Shown here one piece after another: positions 29,862 to 39,602 of a DNA stretch of 64,000 bases; within the stretch, counting starts at the first letter, position 1; every line of letters begins with the position of its first letter. A program made the translations under genes and the position numbers. Under the pieces are notes generated by a model. The model was not told the DNA's origin, did not search any database, and saw nothing but the letters and a program-made list of their open reading frames with translations. This DNA comes from Chitinophagaceae bacterium (GTDB lineage: Bacteria; Bacteroidota; Bacteroidia; Chitinophagales; Chitinophagaceae): assembly GCA_017856545.1 (NCBI GenBank), contig JAFMEV010000002.1, positions 1 through 64,000 on the forward strand, written 5' to 3'.

Positions 29862-29903
29862 AATTAAAGGCCCAAGCACAGGGCAAAAGGCCTTTAATTT
29901 TTT
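29862..29903 (+). terminator. Intra-operon hairpin/T-tract between atpE and atpF
   Basis: AATTAAAGGCC ... GGCCTTTAATT perfect 11-bp arms (29862-29872 / 29889-29899) then T run. Confidence 0.75.
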
Positions 29904-29937
29904 ATTGAAAATTTATTCATGAGTTAATAAGAAAACT

Positions 29938-30447
29938 ATGTTATTAGAAATTAATCCTTTGGTGTTGCCTGATATTGGTTTAGTGTTTTGGAACACTATT
30001 GCTTTTCTAGTGCTATTGATTGTATTAGGAAAGTTTGCTTGGAAGCCAATGTTAAAAGCAATCAACGAGCGTGAGTCTGGCATCGAAGAAGCTTTATTAA
30101 AGGCAGATAAGATGAAGGCAGAAATTACTGCAATGCAAAATGAAAATGAAGCATTGTTAGCAAAAGCTCGTGAAGAAAGAGCTACCATTATTAAGGAAGC
30201 TAAAGAAGCTTCAGAGAAAATGGTGAACGAAGCTAAAGACAAAGCAAAATCTGAATACGAAAGAATCATTTCAGACGCACAAGCTGCTATCGCACAACAA
30301 AAAAATGCTGCAATGGTAGATGTGAAAAATCAAGTAGGTGCATTGGTAATTAATGTGGCTGAAAAGGTTTTACGTAAGGAATTATCTAATAAAGCAGATC
30401 AAGAAAGCTATATTAAACAAATAGCTGAAGAAGTTAAATTAAATTAA
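29938..30447 (+). CDS. atpF: ATP synthase F0 subunit b
   Basis: N-terminal TM, FAWKPMLKAINERESGIEEAL, long charged helix. Confidence 0.95.
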   Translation: MLLEINPLVLPDIGLVFWNTIAFLVLLIVLGKFAWKPMLKAINERESGIEEALLKADKMKAEITAMQNENEALLAKAREERATIIKEAKEASEKMVNEAKDKAKSEYERIISDAQAAIAQQKNAAMVDVKNQVGALVINVAEKVLRKELSNKADQESYIKQIAEEVKLN

Positions 30448-30457
30448 AAACAGATTC

Positions 30458-31018
30458 ATGTCTAACGCACGTTTAGCAGGCAGATACGCAAAAAGTTTAG
30501 TTGATTTAGCGACAGAGCAAAATCAATTAGAAACTGTATACGCAGATATGAAGTATATTCAATCTGTTTGTAAAGCAAGTTCTGAGTTTGTTAATCTTTT
30601 GCGCAGCCCCATTATCAAGGCTGATCAAAAAAATAACATCATCGGAGTTGTTACAAAAGATAAAGTGAGTTCATTGACTAATGCTTTCACTGTTTTAATT
30701 GTAAAGAAAGGAAGAGAAAGTGCATTGCCTGAAATTGCAAATGCATTTATTGAACAATACAACGAAATCAAAGGAATTCATCAAGTTACATTAACAACAG
30801 CTGTTGCCGTTAGTGATGAAATGAAACAATCTATTGAACAAAAAGTAAAATCAGCTAATCAGTTCACTACAGTTGAATTAACAACTAAAGTAGATGAGGC
30901 CTTAATTGGTGGATTTGTTTTAGAGTTCAATAATAATTTATTGGATGCTAGTATCGCAAGAGATTTAAAAGATATCAAGAAGCAATTTTTGAATAACGAA
31001 TTTATAAGTAAAATATAA
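30458..31018 (+). CDS. atpH: ATP synthase F1 subunit delta
   Basis: ARLAGRYAKSLVDLATEQNQLE..., VDEALIGGFVLEFNNNLLDASIARDLKDIKKQF. Confidence 0.95.
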   Translation: MSNARLAGRYAKSLVDLATEQNQLETVYADMKYIQSVCKASSEFVNLLRSPIIKADQKNNIIGVVTKDKVSSLTNAFTVLIVKKGRESALPEIANAFIEQYNEIKGIHQVTLTTAVAVSDEMKQSIEQKVKSANQFTTVELTTKVDEALIGGFVLEFNNNLLDASIARDLKDIKKQFLNNEFISKI

Positions 31019-31046
31019 AATAACAATTACATTAAAATAGACAGTT

Positions 31047-32624
31047 ATGGCGGACATTAAACCTGATGAAATATCAGCAATACTAAGACAGCAATTGAGT
31101 AATTTCAATGCTTCGGCTGATTTGGAAGAAGTGGGAACCGTATTACAAGTGGGTGATGGTATTGCCCGTGTATATGGTTTAAATGGCGTTAGAAGTGGTG
31201 AATTGGTGGAGTTTGAAAACGGCGTTAAAGCAATTGCATTGAACTTAGAAGAAGACAATGTGGGTGTGGTATTGATGGGAGATAGTAAGTCAATCAAAGA
31301 AGGAAACAAAGTAAAGAGAACTGGTCAGATCGCTTCTATCAAAGTAGGAGAAGGTTTGGTGGGTCGTGTTATTAATATGTTAGGAGAACCAATTGATGGT
31401 AAAGGTCCTATCAAAGGTGATTTATATGAAATGCCATTGGAGCGTAAAGCACCAGGGGTAATCTTTAGAGAGCCAGTAAAAGAACCATTACAAACTGGTA
31501 TCAAAGCGATTGACGCAATGATTCCAATTGGTCGTGGTCAACGTGAATTGGTAATTGGTGACCGTCAAACTGGTAAGACTGCTATTTGTATTGATACCAT
31601 TATCAATCAAAAAGAGTTTTACGATGCAGGCCAACCAGTATATTGTATCTATGTTGCCATTGGGCAAAAAGCATCTACTATCGCTGGTGTGATGAAAACA
31701 TTAGAAGAGAATGGTGCAATGGCTTATACAACAATCGTTGCAGCTTCTGCAGCGGATCCAGCTCCTCAACAGTTCTATGCTCCATTTGCTGGTGCAGCTG
31801 TAGGTGAGTTCTTCCGTGATTGTGGTAAACCAGCTTTGATTGTATTTGATGACTTATCAAAACAAGCGGTTGCATATCGTGAGGTATCATTGTTATTAAG
31901 AAGACCTCCAGGACGTGAAGCATATCCTGGTGATGTATTCTATTTACATAGTCGTTTATTAGAGCGTGCAGCGAAAGTAATTGCAAACGATGAGATTGCT
32001 AAGAATATGAATGATTTACCAGAATCAATCAAGCACTTAGTAAAAGGTGGTGGTTCATTAACAGCATTACCTATTATCGAAACGCAAGCTGGTGACGTAT
32101 CTGCATACATCCCAACCAACGTAATCTCTATTACAGATGGTCAGATCTTCTTGGAAGGTAACTTGTTCAACGCAGGTATTCGTCCAGCGATTAACGTAGG
32201 TATCTCTGTAAGTCGTGTGGGTGGTAATGCACAGATTAAATCAATGAAGAAAGTATCTGGTACCTTAAAATTAGACCAAGCATTATACCGTGAGTTAGAA
32301 GCTTTCTCTAAGTTTGGTGGTGATTTAGATGCTGCAACTAAGAATGTAATTGATAAAGGTGCTAGAAACGTAGAAATCTTAAAGCAAGCACAATATTCTC
32401 CTTTCACTGTGGAGAAGCAAGTAGCGATTATCTATTTAGGTACTCAAGGTTTACTAAAAGAAGTAGCAGTAAGCAAGGTAAAAGAATTTGAAGCACATTT
32501 CTTATTAGAGATGGCGAATAAATTACCTAATGTTTTAGCTGAATTCAAAAAAGGTAACTTACCTGAAGATGGATTAAAACAAATGGTGGATCTTGCCAAC
32601 GGTTTGATTCCTCAATACAAATAA
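31047..32624 (+). CDS. atpA: ATP synthase F1 subunit alpha
   Basis: [61 protein letters not shown]. Confidence 0.98.
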   Translation: MADIKPDEISAILRQQLSNFNASADLEEVGTVLQVGDGIARVYGLNGVRSGELVEFENGVKAIALNLEEDNVGVVLMGDSKSIKEGNKVKRTGQIASIKVGEGLVGRVINMLGEPIDGKGPIKGDLYEMPLERKAPGVIFREPVKEPLQTGIKAIDAMIPIGRGQRELVIGDRQTGKTAICIDTIINQKEFYDAGQPVYCIYVAIGQKASTIAGVMKTLEENGAMAYTTIVAASAADPAPQQFYAPFAGAAVGEFFRDCGKPALIVFDDLSKQAVAYREVSLLLRRPPGREAYPGDVFYLHSRLLERAAKVIANDEIAKNMNDLPESIKHLVKGGGSLTALPIIETQAGDVSAYIPTNVISITDGQIFLEGNLFNAGIRPAINVGISVSRVGGNAQIKSMKKVSGTLKLDQALYRELEAFSKFGGDLDAATKNVIDKGARNVEILKQAQYSPFTVEKQVAIIYLGTQGLLKEVAVSKVKEFEAHFLLEMANKLPNVLAEFKKGNLPEDGLKQMVDLANGLIPQYK

Positions 32625-32632
32625 ATTCAATG

Positions 32633-32661
32633 AAAGCCCCGAACTAAATTCGGGGCTTTTT
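32633..32661 (+). terminator. Intrinsic terminator after atpA
   Basis: AAAGCCCCGAA-CTAAA-TTCGGGGCTTT + T-tract; 11-bp stem. Confidence 0.93.
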
Positions 32662-32672
32662 GTTATAAGTGT

Positions 32673-33581
32673 ATGACCATCATTAATGTAGCGTCCTTGT
32701 GTAAAAATTTTGGCAGTCTTGAAGCAGTCAAGGACTTATCTTTCGAAGTGAATGAAGGGGAGATCTTTGGCTTTTTAGGCCAGAATGGTTCTGGGAAAAG
32801 CACCACTATTAGAATGTTACTTTCTTTGATTCATCCAACCAGTGGTCATATTGAAATTTTTGGACAAGATATTGTTGCGCACCGCAATCAGATTGCCAAA
32901 AAAATGGGTGCTATAATTGAGCGACCAGATTTATATCCTTATTTAACTGCCAAAGAGCATTTACAATTATTTGCCAAACTAAGTCAGAAAAAAATTAGCG
33001 CAAGTCAAATAGAACATACTTTACAACAAGTAGGTTTATCGAATAGAGCATTTGATAAAGCACAGACATTTTCTTTGGGAATGAAGCAGCGTTTAGGTAT
33101 TGCTATTGCTTTAGTGCATCAACCAGAGTTGGTTATTTTAGATGAGCCTACCAATGGATTGGATCCTCAAGGTATCGCAGATATTAGACATTTAATTAAA
33201 GATCTTGCTCAAAAAGAAGGTAAGACCATTTTGGTATCTTCTCATTTACTTACAGAGATTGAGCAAATGGCACATCAGATTTTAATTATACATCAAGGTA
33301 AAAAAATTGCGCTAGGACCTACTGCTACTTTATTAGATCCTGCTAAATCTTTAATGAAGCTCAATACAACCAATGATGTATTATCCAAAGAAAAAATAGC
33401 AGTCTCTGAATTTGCTGCTTTTCAATTAGATAGAGAAGAGGGTATTTATTTCTCTATTCCCACAGAAAAAATAGCATCATTGCATCAGTTTATTGTCAAT
33501 GCTGGAATACCTATTGTTTCACTTGAATCAAAGCGTTCTTTAGAAGACTATTTCTTACAAATCACTTCTCAATCCAATTAA
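32673..33581 (+). CDS. ABC transporter ATP-binding protein
   Basis: GQNGSGKSTTIRMLL, SLGMKQRLGIAIALVHQPELVILDEPTNGLDP. Confidence 0.94.
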   Translation: MTIINVASLCKNFGSLEAVKDLSFEVNEGEIFGFLGQNGSGKSTTIRMLLSLIHPTSGHIEIFGQDIVAHRNQIAKKMGAIIERPDLYPYLTAKEHLQLFAKLSQKKISASQIEHTLQQVGLSNRAFDKAQTFSLGMKQRLGIAIALVHQPELVILDEPTNGLDPQGIADIRHLIKDLAQKEGKTILVSSHLLTEIEQMAHQILIIHQGKKIALGPTATLLDPAKSLMKLNTTNDVLSKEKIAVSEFAAFQLDREEGIYFSIPTEKIASLHQFIVNAGIPIVSLESKRSLEDYFLQITSQSN

Positions 33582-34457
33582 ATGTGGTCGATCATACAAA
33601 TAGAATTATATAAAATTTACAAAAGGCCAAGAACCTATATTGCTTTTGGAGCTATTGCTGCATTGATTTGGGTGATACAAATGGGCTTAAAAATTGACGG
33701 AGAAGCATATGCGGCTTTTTTGATGAAGGATATCAACAATACTTTGATTGTAGATGGTAAAGTATTGAATGGTTATTTAATCTGTTATATTTTATTACAA
33801 TTGCTTTTGGTGCATGTTCCATTATTGGTTGCATTGATTGCGGCAGATATGTTATCAGGAGAAGCGAATTTGGGCACATTAAGATTGCTTTTTACCACAC
33901 CTTATAGTAGAACGCAATGGGTTTTGGCCAAATTTATTGCAGCAAGTATTTATACCATTTTATTATTGATATGGTTGGCAGCCTTGGCTTTGTTTTTGAG
34001 TATGTATATTTTTGGAACGGATGATTTATTCTTGATGAAGTCAAATTATGTGGTATTGATTGAAACACAGGATGTATTTTGGAGATATGTGGGCGCATTT
34101 GTTTTTGCCAGCTTCTCTTTATTAACAGTGACTGCTTTGGGTTTTTTAATGTCTAGTTTAGCCAATAACTCCATCGGACCTATTGTGGCAACTATTAGTG
34201 CTATTGTCTTTTTTACCATTTTAAGTACGCTAAATATTCCTTTATTCAATCTGGTTAAGCCTTATCTATTCACCACTCATATGAATAATTGGAAAGAATT
34301 TTTTGATATTCAGGTAACTGAAAACAATGAAGCTATTACTGGTAGTATATTAAATATTCAAAAGATCAAAACATCTTTATTGGTATTGAGTATTCATATT
34401 GTTTTATTTGTTGGGGCAAGTATATTGATCATGAAAAAGAAAGATGTTTTAAGTTAA
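33582..34457 (+). CDS. ABC-2 type transporter permease
   Basis: Six-TM layout; adjoins ATPase with no gap. Confidence 0.85.
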   Translation: MWSIIQIELYKIYKRPRTYIAFGAIAALIWVIQMGLKIDGEAYAAFLMKDINNTLIVDGKVLNGYLICYILLQLLLVHVPLLVALIAADMLSGEANLGTLRLLFTTPYSRTQWVLAKFIAASIYTILLLIWLAALALFLSMYIFGTDDLFLMKSNYVVLIETQDVFWRYVGAFVFASFSLLTVTALGFLMSSLANNSIGPIVATISAIVFFTILSTLNIPLFNLVKPYLFTTHMNNWKEFFDIQVTENNEAITGSILNIQKIKTSLLVLSIHIVLFVGASILIMKKKDVLS

Positions 34458-34461
34458 TATT

Positions 34462-35151
34462 ATGAAAATTAAAAGCTTAACTATAATTGGTTTATTGTTT
34501 TTCGTATCATACTCTATGAATGCGCAAAATAATGCAGTGGTTGAAAAAGTGAGACAAAAATTAGCTACAGTGAATGATTATGTCGCAGAAGGTGTGATGA
34601 AAACAGATGTGTCTTTTATCAAGGCTTCATTGGGTAAAGTGAAAGTGTATTATAAAAAGCCTAATCTTATCAAAGTAAAAAAAGATGGAGGTATTTCTTT
34701 GCTTCCCAAAGGTGGTGTATCCATTACCATGAATTCCTTATTGAATACGGATCAATACATCGCCATTGCTTCTGGAAAGCAAGTATATAATGGCAAGAAC
34801 CTAGAAGTATACAAGCTGGTTCCAACAGATGATCAATTAGAATGGGTCATTTCTACTTTATGGATTGATCCTGTGGAGTCTTTGGTCTACAAAACATTTA
34901 CTACCACTAAAGAGAATGGAAGCTTTGAAATTACTATGGAATATGGCGCTTATGCAAATTATGGGCTGCCTTCAAAGATCATTTTTGGGTTTAACACAAA
35001 AGATTATAAACTACCCAATGGCATCACATTAGAATTTGGTGATGAAGCTCCTATTAGTAAGGAGAAAGCAAAGAAGAATAAAAAAGGAACTATTGAAATT
35101 ACTTATAGTAAGTATACGATCAACAAAGGGGTATCCAATACTAACTTTTAA
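34462..35151 (+). CDS. LolA-like/outer-membrane lipoprotein-sorting fold secreted protein
   Basis: Signal peptide; GKVKVYYKKPNLIKVKKDGGISLLP and beta-rich pattern resemble LolA-like families. Confidence 0.55.
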   Translation: MKIKSLTIIGLLFFVSYSMNAQNNAVVEKVRQKLATVNDYVAEGVMKTDVSFIKASLGKVKVYYKKPNLIKVKKDGGISLLPKGGVSITMNSLLNTDQYIAIASGKQVYNGKNLEVYKLVPTDDQLEWVISTLWIDPVESLVYKTFTTTKENGSFEITMEYGAYANYGLPSKIIFGFNTKDYKLPNGITLEFGDEAPISKEKAKKNKKGTIEITYSKYTINKGVSNTNF

Positions 35152-35177
35152 ATAGAAACCACTAATTTTAAGGGTAG

Positions 35178-35810
35178 ATGCGCAATTTTATATTCATATG
35201 CATTTGTTTTTGTTTTACCCAGGTACAAAGTCAATCTGTGCAGTTTGCTACAGAAATGAATCTTGCTGTAAAGTCTTTTGATTTGGCTCAATCAGCAAAA
35301 GAATATCAAGCTGTTTTATTAAAATTGGAGCCCATTGCAAAAACACATACCAATGAATGGCTTCCTTTGTATTACATGTCCCTTACAACAGCTAGAATGT
35401 CCATGTTAAAAATGGACAATGCAGACGATTTAGCGGATCGATCTATCGAACTTATTGAAAAGGCTAAAAAAATTCAAGTAAATGATGAAATACTTTGTGT
35501 AGAGAGTTTAGCTTACACTGCAAAGATGTCTGTAAGTCCCTATACTAGATGGTTAAGATATGAACGCAAGATAAAATCTCCATTAATAGCCGCTAAAAAA
35601 ATCAATAAAGAAAACCCAAGAGTTTATGCATTAGAGGCAAGCTTGCAGTATCATATGCCTGTTATGTTTGGTGGAGGTTGTGCTAAGTCTTATGCTATTG
35701 CACTTATTGCTTCTGAGAAATTAAATGCACAAGCAAAATGGAATACCCAATATTATATGCCACATTGGGGCATCAATGTCATTCAAGAGATTATGGATAA
35801 ATGTAAATAG
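35178..35810 (+). CDS. Secreted helical/TPR-like hypothetical protein
   Basis: Signal peptide; repeated helical segments; intact ORF. Confidence 0.55.
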   Translation: MRNFIFICICFCFTQVQSQSVQFATEMNLAVKSFDLAQSAKEYQAVLLKLEPIAKTHTNEWLPLYYMSLTTARMSMLKMDNADDLADRSIELIEKAKKIQVNDEILCVESLAYTAKMSVSPYTRWLRYERKIKSPLIAAKKINKENPRVYALEASLQYHMPVMFGGGCAKSYAIALIASEKLNAQAKWNTQYYMPHWGINVIQEIMDKCK

Positions 35811-35812
35811 TA

Positions 35813-36901
35813 CTAAGCTTCGTCTAATCTTTCATCCACCGCTCCTGCAAACATTCTGGCACTCATTTTCTTTAGAGGATTTAATCGCATGTCATGATAT
35901 CCTTGTCTAGCATGAATAATTCTAACACATTCAAAAATACTTGCAGTAAATGAACTAGCATCTGCTTTATTTTTACCTGCAATATCAAATGCCGTGCCGT
36001 GATCTGGACTAGTTCTCACAATTGGAAGTCCAGCAGTAAAATTCACACCTTCTCCAAAAGCCAATGACTTAAATGGAATTAAACCTTGATCGTGGTACAT
36101 GGCCAAAACGCCATCAAATTTCTCATGCGCACCTCTTGCGAAAAATGCATCTGCAGAATAAGGTCCAAACACCAATATATTTTGCTTGCTTTCTTTGATA
36201 GCAGGCTTAATGATTTCAATTTCTTCTTTACCAATTAATCCTTCGTCTCCTGCATGTGGATTCAAAGCCAATACTGCAATACGCGGTTTATCTACGCCAA
36301 AATCTTTTTGTAAACTACTATGTAGAATAGCTAGCTTCTGTTTGATTTTGTCTTTTGTAATATGTTTTGCAATATCGCCAATAGTTACATGCTCTGTAAC
36401 CAATGCCATCCTTATATTATCCGCAACCAACAACATTAGATTTTCTGTGTTTCCAAATGCGTGTTGTAAATAGGGTGTATGGCCACTAAAATTAAATGCA
36501 TCGGATTGTATATTCTTCTTATGAATTGGAGCAGTCACTATGCCATCAATTGTTTTTTGCTTTAATGCTTCTACTGCTTTTTCTAAAGAAATGAGTGCAT
36601 ATTTACCACCTGTTGCAGTTAATTCACCAGGAGTGATTTCTACTTCTTCTTCCCAACAATTCAACACATTAACTTGTTTGGGATTGATTTTAGAAAGATC
36701 GTTTAAAACGGCAAAATTGAGGTTGAATTCTGGTAAGCCTTTTCTATAAAAATTGATGGATTTATTATTTGCAAAAACAACCGGAATCATGAAATCAAGC
36801 ATTCTGCTATCAGACAAAGACTTAATAATTAATTCTAAGCCTATGCCATTCAAGTCACCACAAGTAAAGCCAATAACCGGTTTTCTGATCTCAGTACTCA
36901 T
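35813..36901 (-). CDS. pdxA: 4-hydroxythreonine-4-phosphate dehydrogenase
   Basis: GFTCGDLNGIGLELIIKSL, TAPIHKKNI, GHTPYLQ, MYHDQGLIPFKSLAFGEGVNFTAGLPIVRTSPDHGTAFDIAGK. Confidence 0.96.
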   Translation of the reverse strand: MSTEIRKPVIGFTCGDLNGIGLELIIKSLSDSRMLDFMIPVVFANNKSINFYRKGLPEFNLNFAVLNDLSKINPKQVNVLNCWEEEVEITPGELTATGGKYALISLEKAVEALKQKTIDGIVTAPIHKKNIQSDAFNFSGHTPYLQHAFGNTENLMLLVADNIRMALVTEHVTIGDIAKHITKDKIKQKLAILHSSLQKDFGVDKPRIAVLALNPHAGDEGLIGKEEIEIIKPAIKESKQNILVFGPYSADAFFARGAHEKFDGVLAMYHDQGLIPFKSLAFGEGVNFTAGLPIVRTSPDHGTAFDIAGKNKADASSFTASIFECVRIIHARQGYHDMRLNPLKKMSARMFAGAVDERLDEA

Positions 36902-36939
36902 ATCCTATTGATTAGGCTGTAAAAGTACGCACAAAAACC

Positions 36940-36947
36940 TAACTTTG
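36940..36947 (+). promoter_or_regulatory. Candidate -7 element TAACTTTG for rsmA
   Basis: TAACTTTG-ctac-ATG(36952). Confidence 0.5.
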
Positions 36948-36951
36948 CTAC

Positions 36952-37713
36952 ATGCAATACACACTTAAAAAATCGCTCGGTCAGCATTTCTTAATTGACA
37001 AGACTGTTTGTGAAAAAATTCGTGCTGTATTGATGGAACAGCCCATAAATCAGCTGGTAGAAGTAGGGCCTGGAGCAGGGGCATTAACAGAGTTTATTTA
37101 CAAGATTCCCACTAATGCTTACAAGGCTATAGAATTAGATACCGAGAAAGTGAATTACTTATTACATGCTTATCCAGATTTGGCGGGAAAATTGATCAAT
37201 GAAGATTTTTTAGAAACAGCTATTCCATTTGAAGGATCCTTTGTTCTAGTAGGTAATTTCCCCTACAATATTTCAACACAGATCGTATTTAAAGTATTGG
37301 ATTGGAAAGAACAAGTTCCCATGATGGTGGGTATGTTTCAAAAAGAAGTGGCAGAAAGAATTGCAGCAAAGCCGCATTCAAAAGCTTATGGTATTTTAAG
37401 TGTATTGGCACAGGCATTTTATGAAGTGACTTATTTATTTGATGTACCTCCTTCGGCATTTAATCCACCACCCAAAGTAGACAGTGGTGTTATAATGTTC
37501 AAAAGAAAAGCAATTTTTCCGGCGATGGCATCCGAAAAAAGTTTTTATCATATTGTAAAAATGGCGTTTGGACAAAGAAGAAAAATGTTGCGTAATCCTT
37601 TAAAGCCCTATTTTACTTCAGCACAATTAGAAGATCCAATTTTTACAAAGAGAGCAGAAAATTTAACTTTTGAAGACTATGCGGCGCTTACATTTAAAAT
37701 GCATAATCCATAA
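36952..37713 (+). CDS. rsmA: 16S rRNA dimethyladenosine transferase RsmA/KsgA
   Basis: KKSLGQHFLIDKTVCEKI, VEVGPGAGALTE, LVGNFPYNIS, AFGQRRKMLRNPLK. Confidence 0.97.
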   Translation: MQYTLKKSLGQHFLIDKTVCEKIRAVLMEQPINQLVEVGPGAGALTEFIYKIPTNAYKAIELDTEKVNYLLHAYPDLAGKLINEDFLETAIPFEGSFVLVGNFPYNISTQIVFKVLDWKEQVPMMVGMFQKEVAERIAAKPHSKAYGILSVLAQAFYEVTYLFDVPPSAFNPPPKVDSGVIMFKRKAIFPAMASEKSFYHIVKMAFGQRRKMLRNPLKPYFTSAQLEDPIFTKRAENLTFEDYAALTFKMHNP

Positions 37714-37719
37714 TATACC

Positions 37720-38649
37720 ATGTCATCTAAAGTAATCATTACAGCACCAGTGCATCCATATATGTTGGAAACCCTTTCCAGCAAAGGTTTTGACTGTGTA
37801 TATATGCCTTCTATAACTTATGAAACATTGGGCGATCAAATTGTAGATGCTGTTGGTATTATTGTAACGACTAGATTAACAATTGATGCTGCCATGATAG
37901 ATAAAGGGGTTCAATTAAAATGGATTGGAAGATTAGGCAGTGGGATGGAATTAATTGATACAACATATGCAGCAACAAAAGGGATACAATGTGTATCTAG
38001 TCCGGAAGGCAATCGAACAACCGTTGGAGAGCATAGCTTAGGATTATTATTAAGTTTAATGAATCGTATTCATTCATCCTATTCAGAAATTCAAGAAGGT
38101 AAATGGGTTAGAGATCTAAATAGGGCAGATGAACTTACTGGAAAAACAGTTGGTATTATTGGCTTTGGAAATACAGGATCAGCTTTTGCAAAACTGTTAA
38201 CTGGCTTTGATGTTCAAATTTTGGCAGTAGATATTTTACCAAAAACTTTTGAAAGTCCCCATATTCGATTGGCAAGTTTACAAGAAGTACAAGATCAAGC
38301 GGATGTGATTAGTCTGCATTTGCCACTTACAGAGTTGACCTATCATTATGCCAATGAAGCCTTCTTTGCGGGTTTGCAAAAGCAGCCTTATTTTATCAGC
38401 ACTTGTAGGGGTCAGGTGACCAATACCAGTGCTTTGTTAAAAGCTCTTCAAAATCAATCAATTAGAGCAGCCGGTTTGGATGTTTTAGAGAATGAACAAT
38501 TGGCTACATATACAGCAGTTGAAAAGGAGCAATTGGATCAATTGATGGCTATGCCACAATTCCTTGCAACCCCTCATATTGCTGGGTATAGCCATGAAGC
38601 TTACCAAAGAATGGCTAAAGTTACACTTGAAAAATTAGGCATCATTTAA
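37720..38649 (+). CDS. D-2-hydroxyacid/phosphoglycerate dehydrogenase family
   Basis: TVGIIGFGNTGSAFAKLL Rossmann motif, STCRGQVTNTSALLKAL, ATPHIAGYSHEA. Confidence 0.88.
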   Translation: MSSKVIITAPVHPYMLETLSSKGFDCVYMPSITYETLGDQIVDAVGIIVTTRLTIDAAMIDKGVQLKWIGRLGSGMELIDTTYAATKGIQCVSSPEGNRTTVGEHSLGLLLSLMNRIHSSYSEIQEGKWVRDLNRADELTGKTVGIIGFGNTGSAFAKLLTGFDVQILAVDILPKTFESPHIRLASLQEVQDQADVISLHLPLTELTYHYANEAFFAGLQKQPYFISTCRGQVTNTSALLKALQNQSIRAAGLDVLENEQLATYTAVEKEQLDQLMAMPQFLATPHIAGYSHEAYQRMAKVTLEKLGII

Positions 38650-38660
38650 GCTATTTTTTA

Positions 38661-38668
38661 TATATTTG
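38661..38668 (+). promoter_or_regulatory. Candidate -7 element TATATTTG upstream of greA
   Basis: TATATTTG; no well-spaced -33 found. Confidence 0.35.
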
Positions 38669-38674
38669 TGTACT

Positions 38675-38709
38675 GCAACGCTACAATTATGTGGCGTTGT
38701 ATTTTTTTT
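38675..38709 (+). terminator. Hairpin + T8 in greA upstream region (terminator or leader attenuator)
   Basis: CAACGCTACA-ATTA-TGTGGCGTTG (10 bp including one wobble) followed by TATTTTTTTT. Confidence 0.75.
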
Positions 38710-38728
38710 ATAGACAAAACAGAAGGAT

Positions 38729-39205
38729 ATGAGTGAAATTAATGCATACGTAACCCAGGAGACATTTGATAAAATGCGTGAAGAGCTTCATCAACTTAAA
38801 TCAGTAGATCGTCCTGCTGCATCTAGAGCTATTGCTGAGGCAAGAGAAAAAGGAGATTTAAAAGAAAATGCTGAATATGATTCTGCCAAGGAAGCACAAG
38901 GTATGTTAGAAGCAAAAATCAAACAATTAGAAGCTACTATCTCCAATGCAAAGATTGTGGATACAAGTACCATTGATACGAGTAAAGTAACTATTTTAAC
39001 CAAAGTGACTATTACCAATATGGCTACTAATAAAACGATTACTTATCAAATAGTAGGAGAGAAAGAAGCGGATTTAAAAGCGGCTAAAATTTCTGCTACT
39101 TCACCTATTGGTAAAGGGTTATTGGGTAAAAAAGTAGGAGAGGTTGCTGAGGTTCAAGCTCCGAATGGTACCATGAAGTTTAAGGTAGATAATATCACCG
39201 TATAA
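38729..39205 (+). CDS. greA: Transcription elongation factor GreA
   Basis: RPAASRAIAEAREKGDLKENAEYDSAKEAQGMLEAKI; C-terminal SPIGKGLLGKKVGEVAEV. Confidence 0.97.
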   Translation: MSEINAYVTQETFDKMREELHQLKSVDRPAASRAIAEAREKGDLKENAEYDSAKEAQGMLEAKIKQLEATISNAKIVDTSTIDTSKVTILTKVTITNMATNKTITYQIVGEKEADLKAAKISATSPIGKGLLGKKVGEVAEVQAPNGTMKFKVDNITV

Positions 39206-39208
39206 AAA

Positions 39209-39598
39209 ATGACTATTTTTTCTAAAATTATTGCAGGCGATATTCCTTCTTATAAAATTGCAGAATCGGAATTGTTTTTTGCATTTCTAGACATTGCCCC
39301 TTTACAAAAAGGACACACTTTAGTAGTGCCTAAAGTAGAAATAGATAAAGTGTTTGATCTGCCCTCTAATTATTTAGCAGAAATGCTGGTATTTGCTCAA
39401 CCCATTGCAAAAGCAATAGAAACATGTTTTCCTTGCAATAGAATTAGCATGGTAACAGTTGGATTAGAAGTGCCTCATGCACATTTACACTTAATTCCCA
39501 TTAATGAGGCAAATGATATTCATTTTGGACAGCCTAAATTGAGTTTGACTGCAGAAGAATTCAAGGCAATACAAGCAAGTATTCTGCAGCATTTATAG
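39209..39598 (+). CDS. HIT family protein
   Basis: IFSKIIAGDIPSYKIAE, PLQKGHTLVVPK, HAHLHLIPI. Confidence 0.95.
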   Translation: MTIFSKIIAGDIPSYKIAESELFFAFLDIAPLQKGHTLVVPKVEIDKVFDLPSNYLAEMLVFAQPIAKAIETCFPCNRISMVTVGLEVPHAHLHLIPINEANDIHFGQPKLSLTAEEFKAIQASILQHL

Positions 39599-39602
39599 AT
39601 AC

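Noticed and set aside
31678-31986. Minus-strand 102-aa ORF in atpA
   Set aside because: Shadow of the highly conserved atpA coding sequence.
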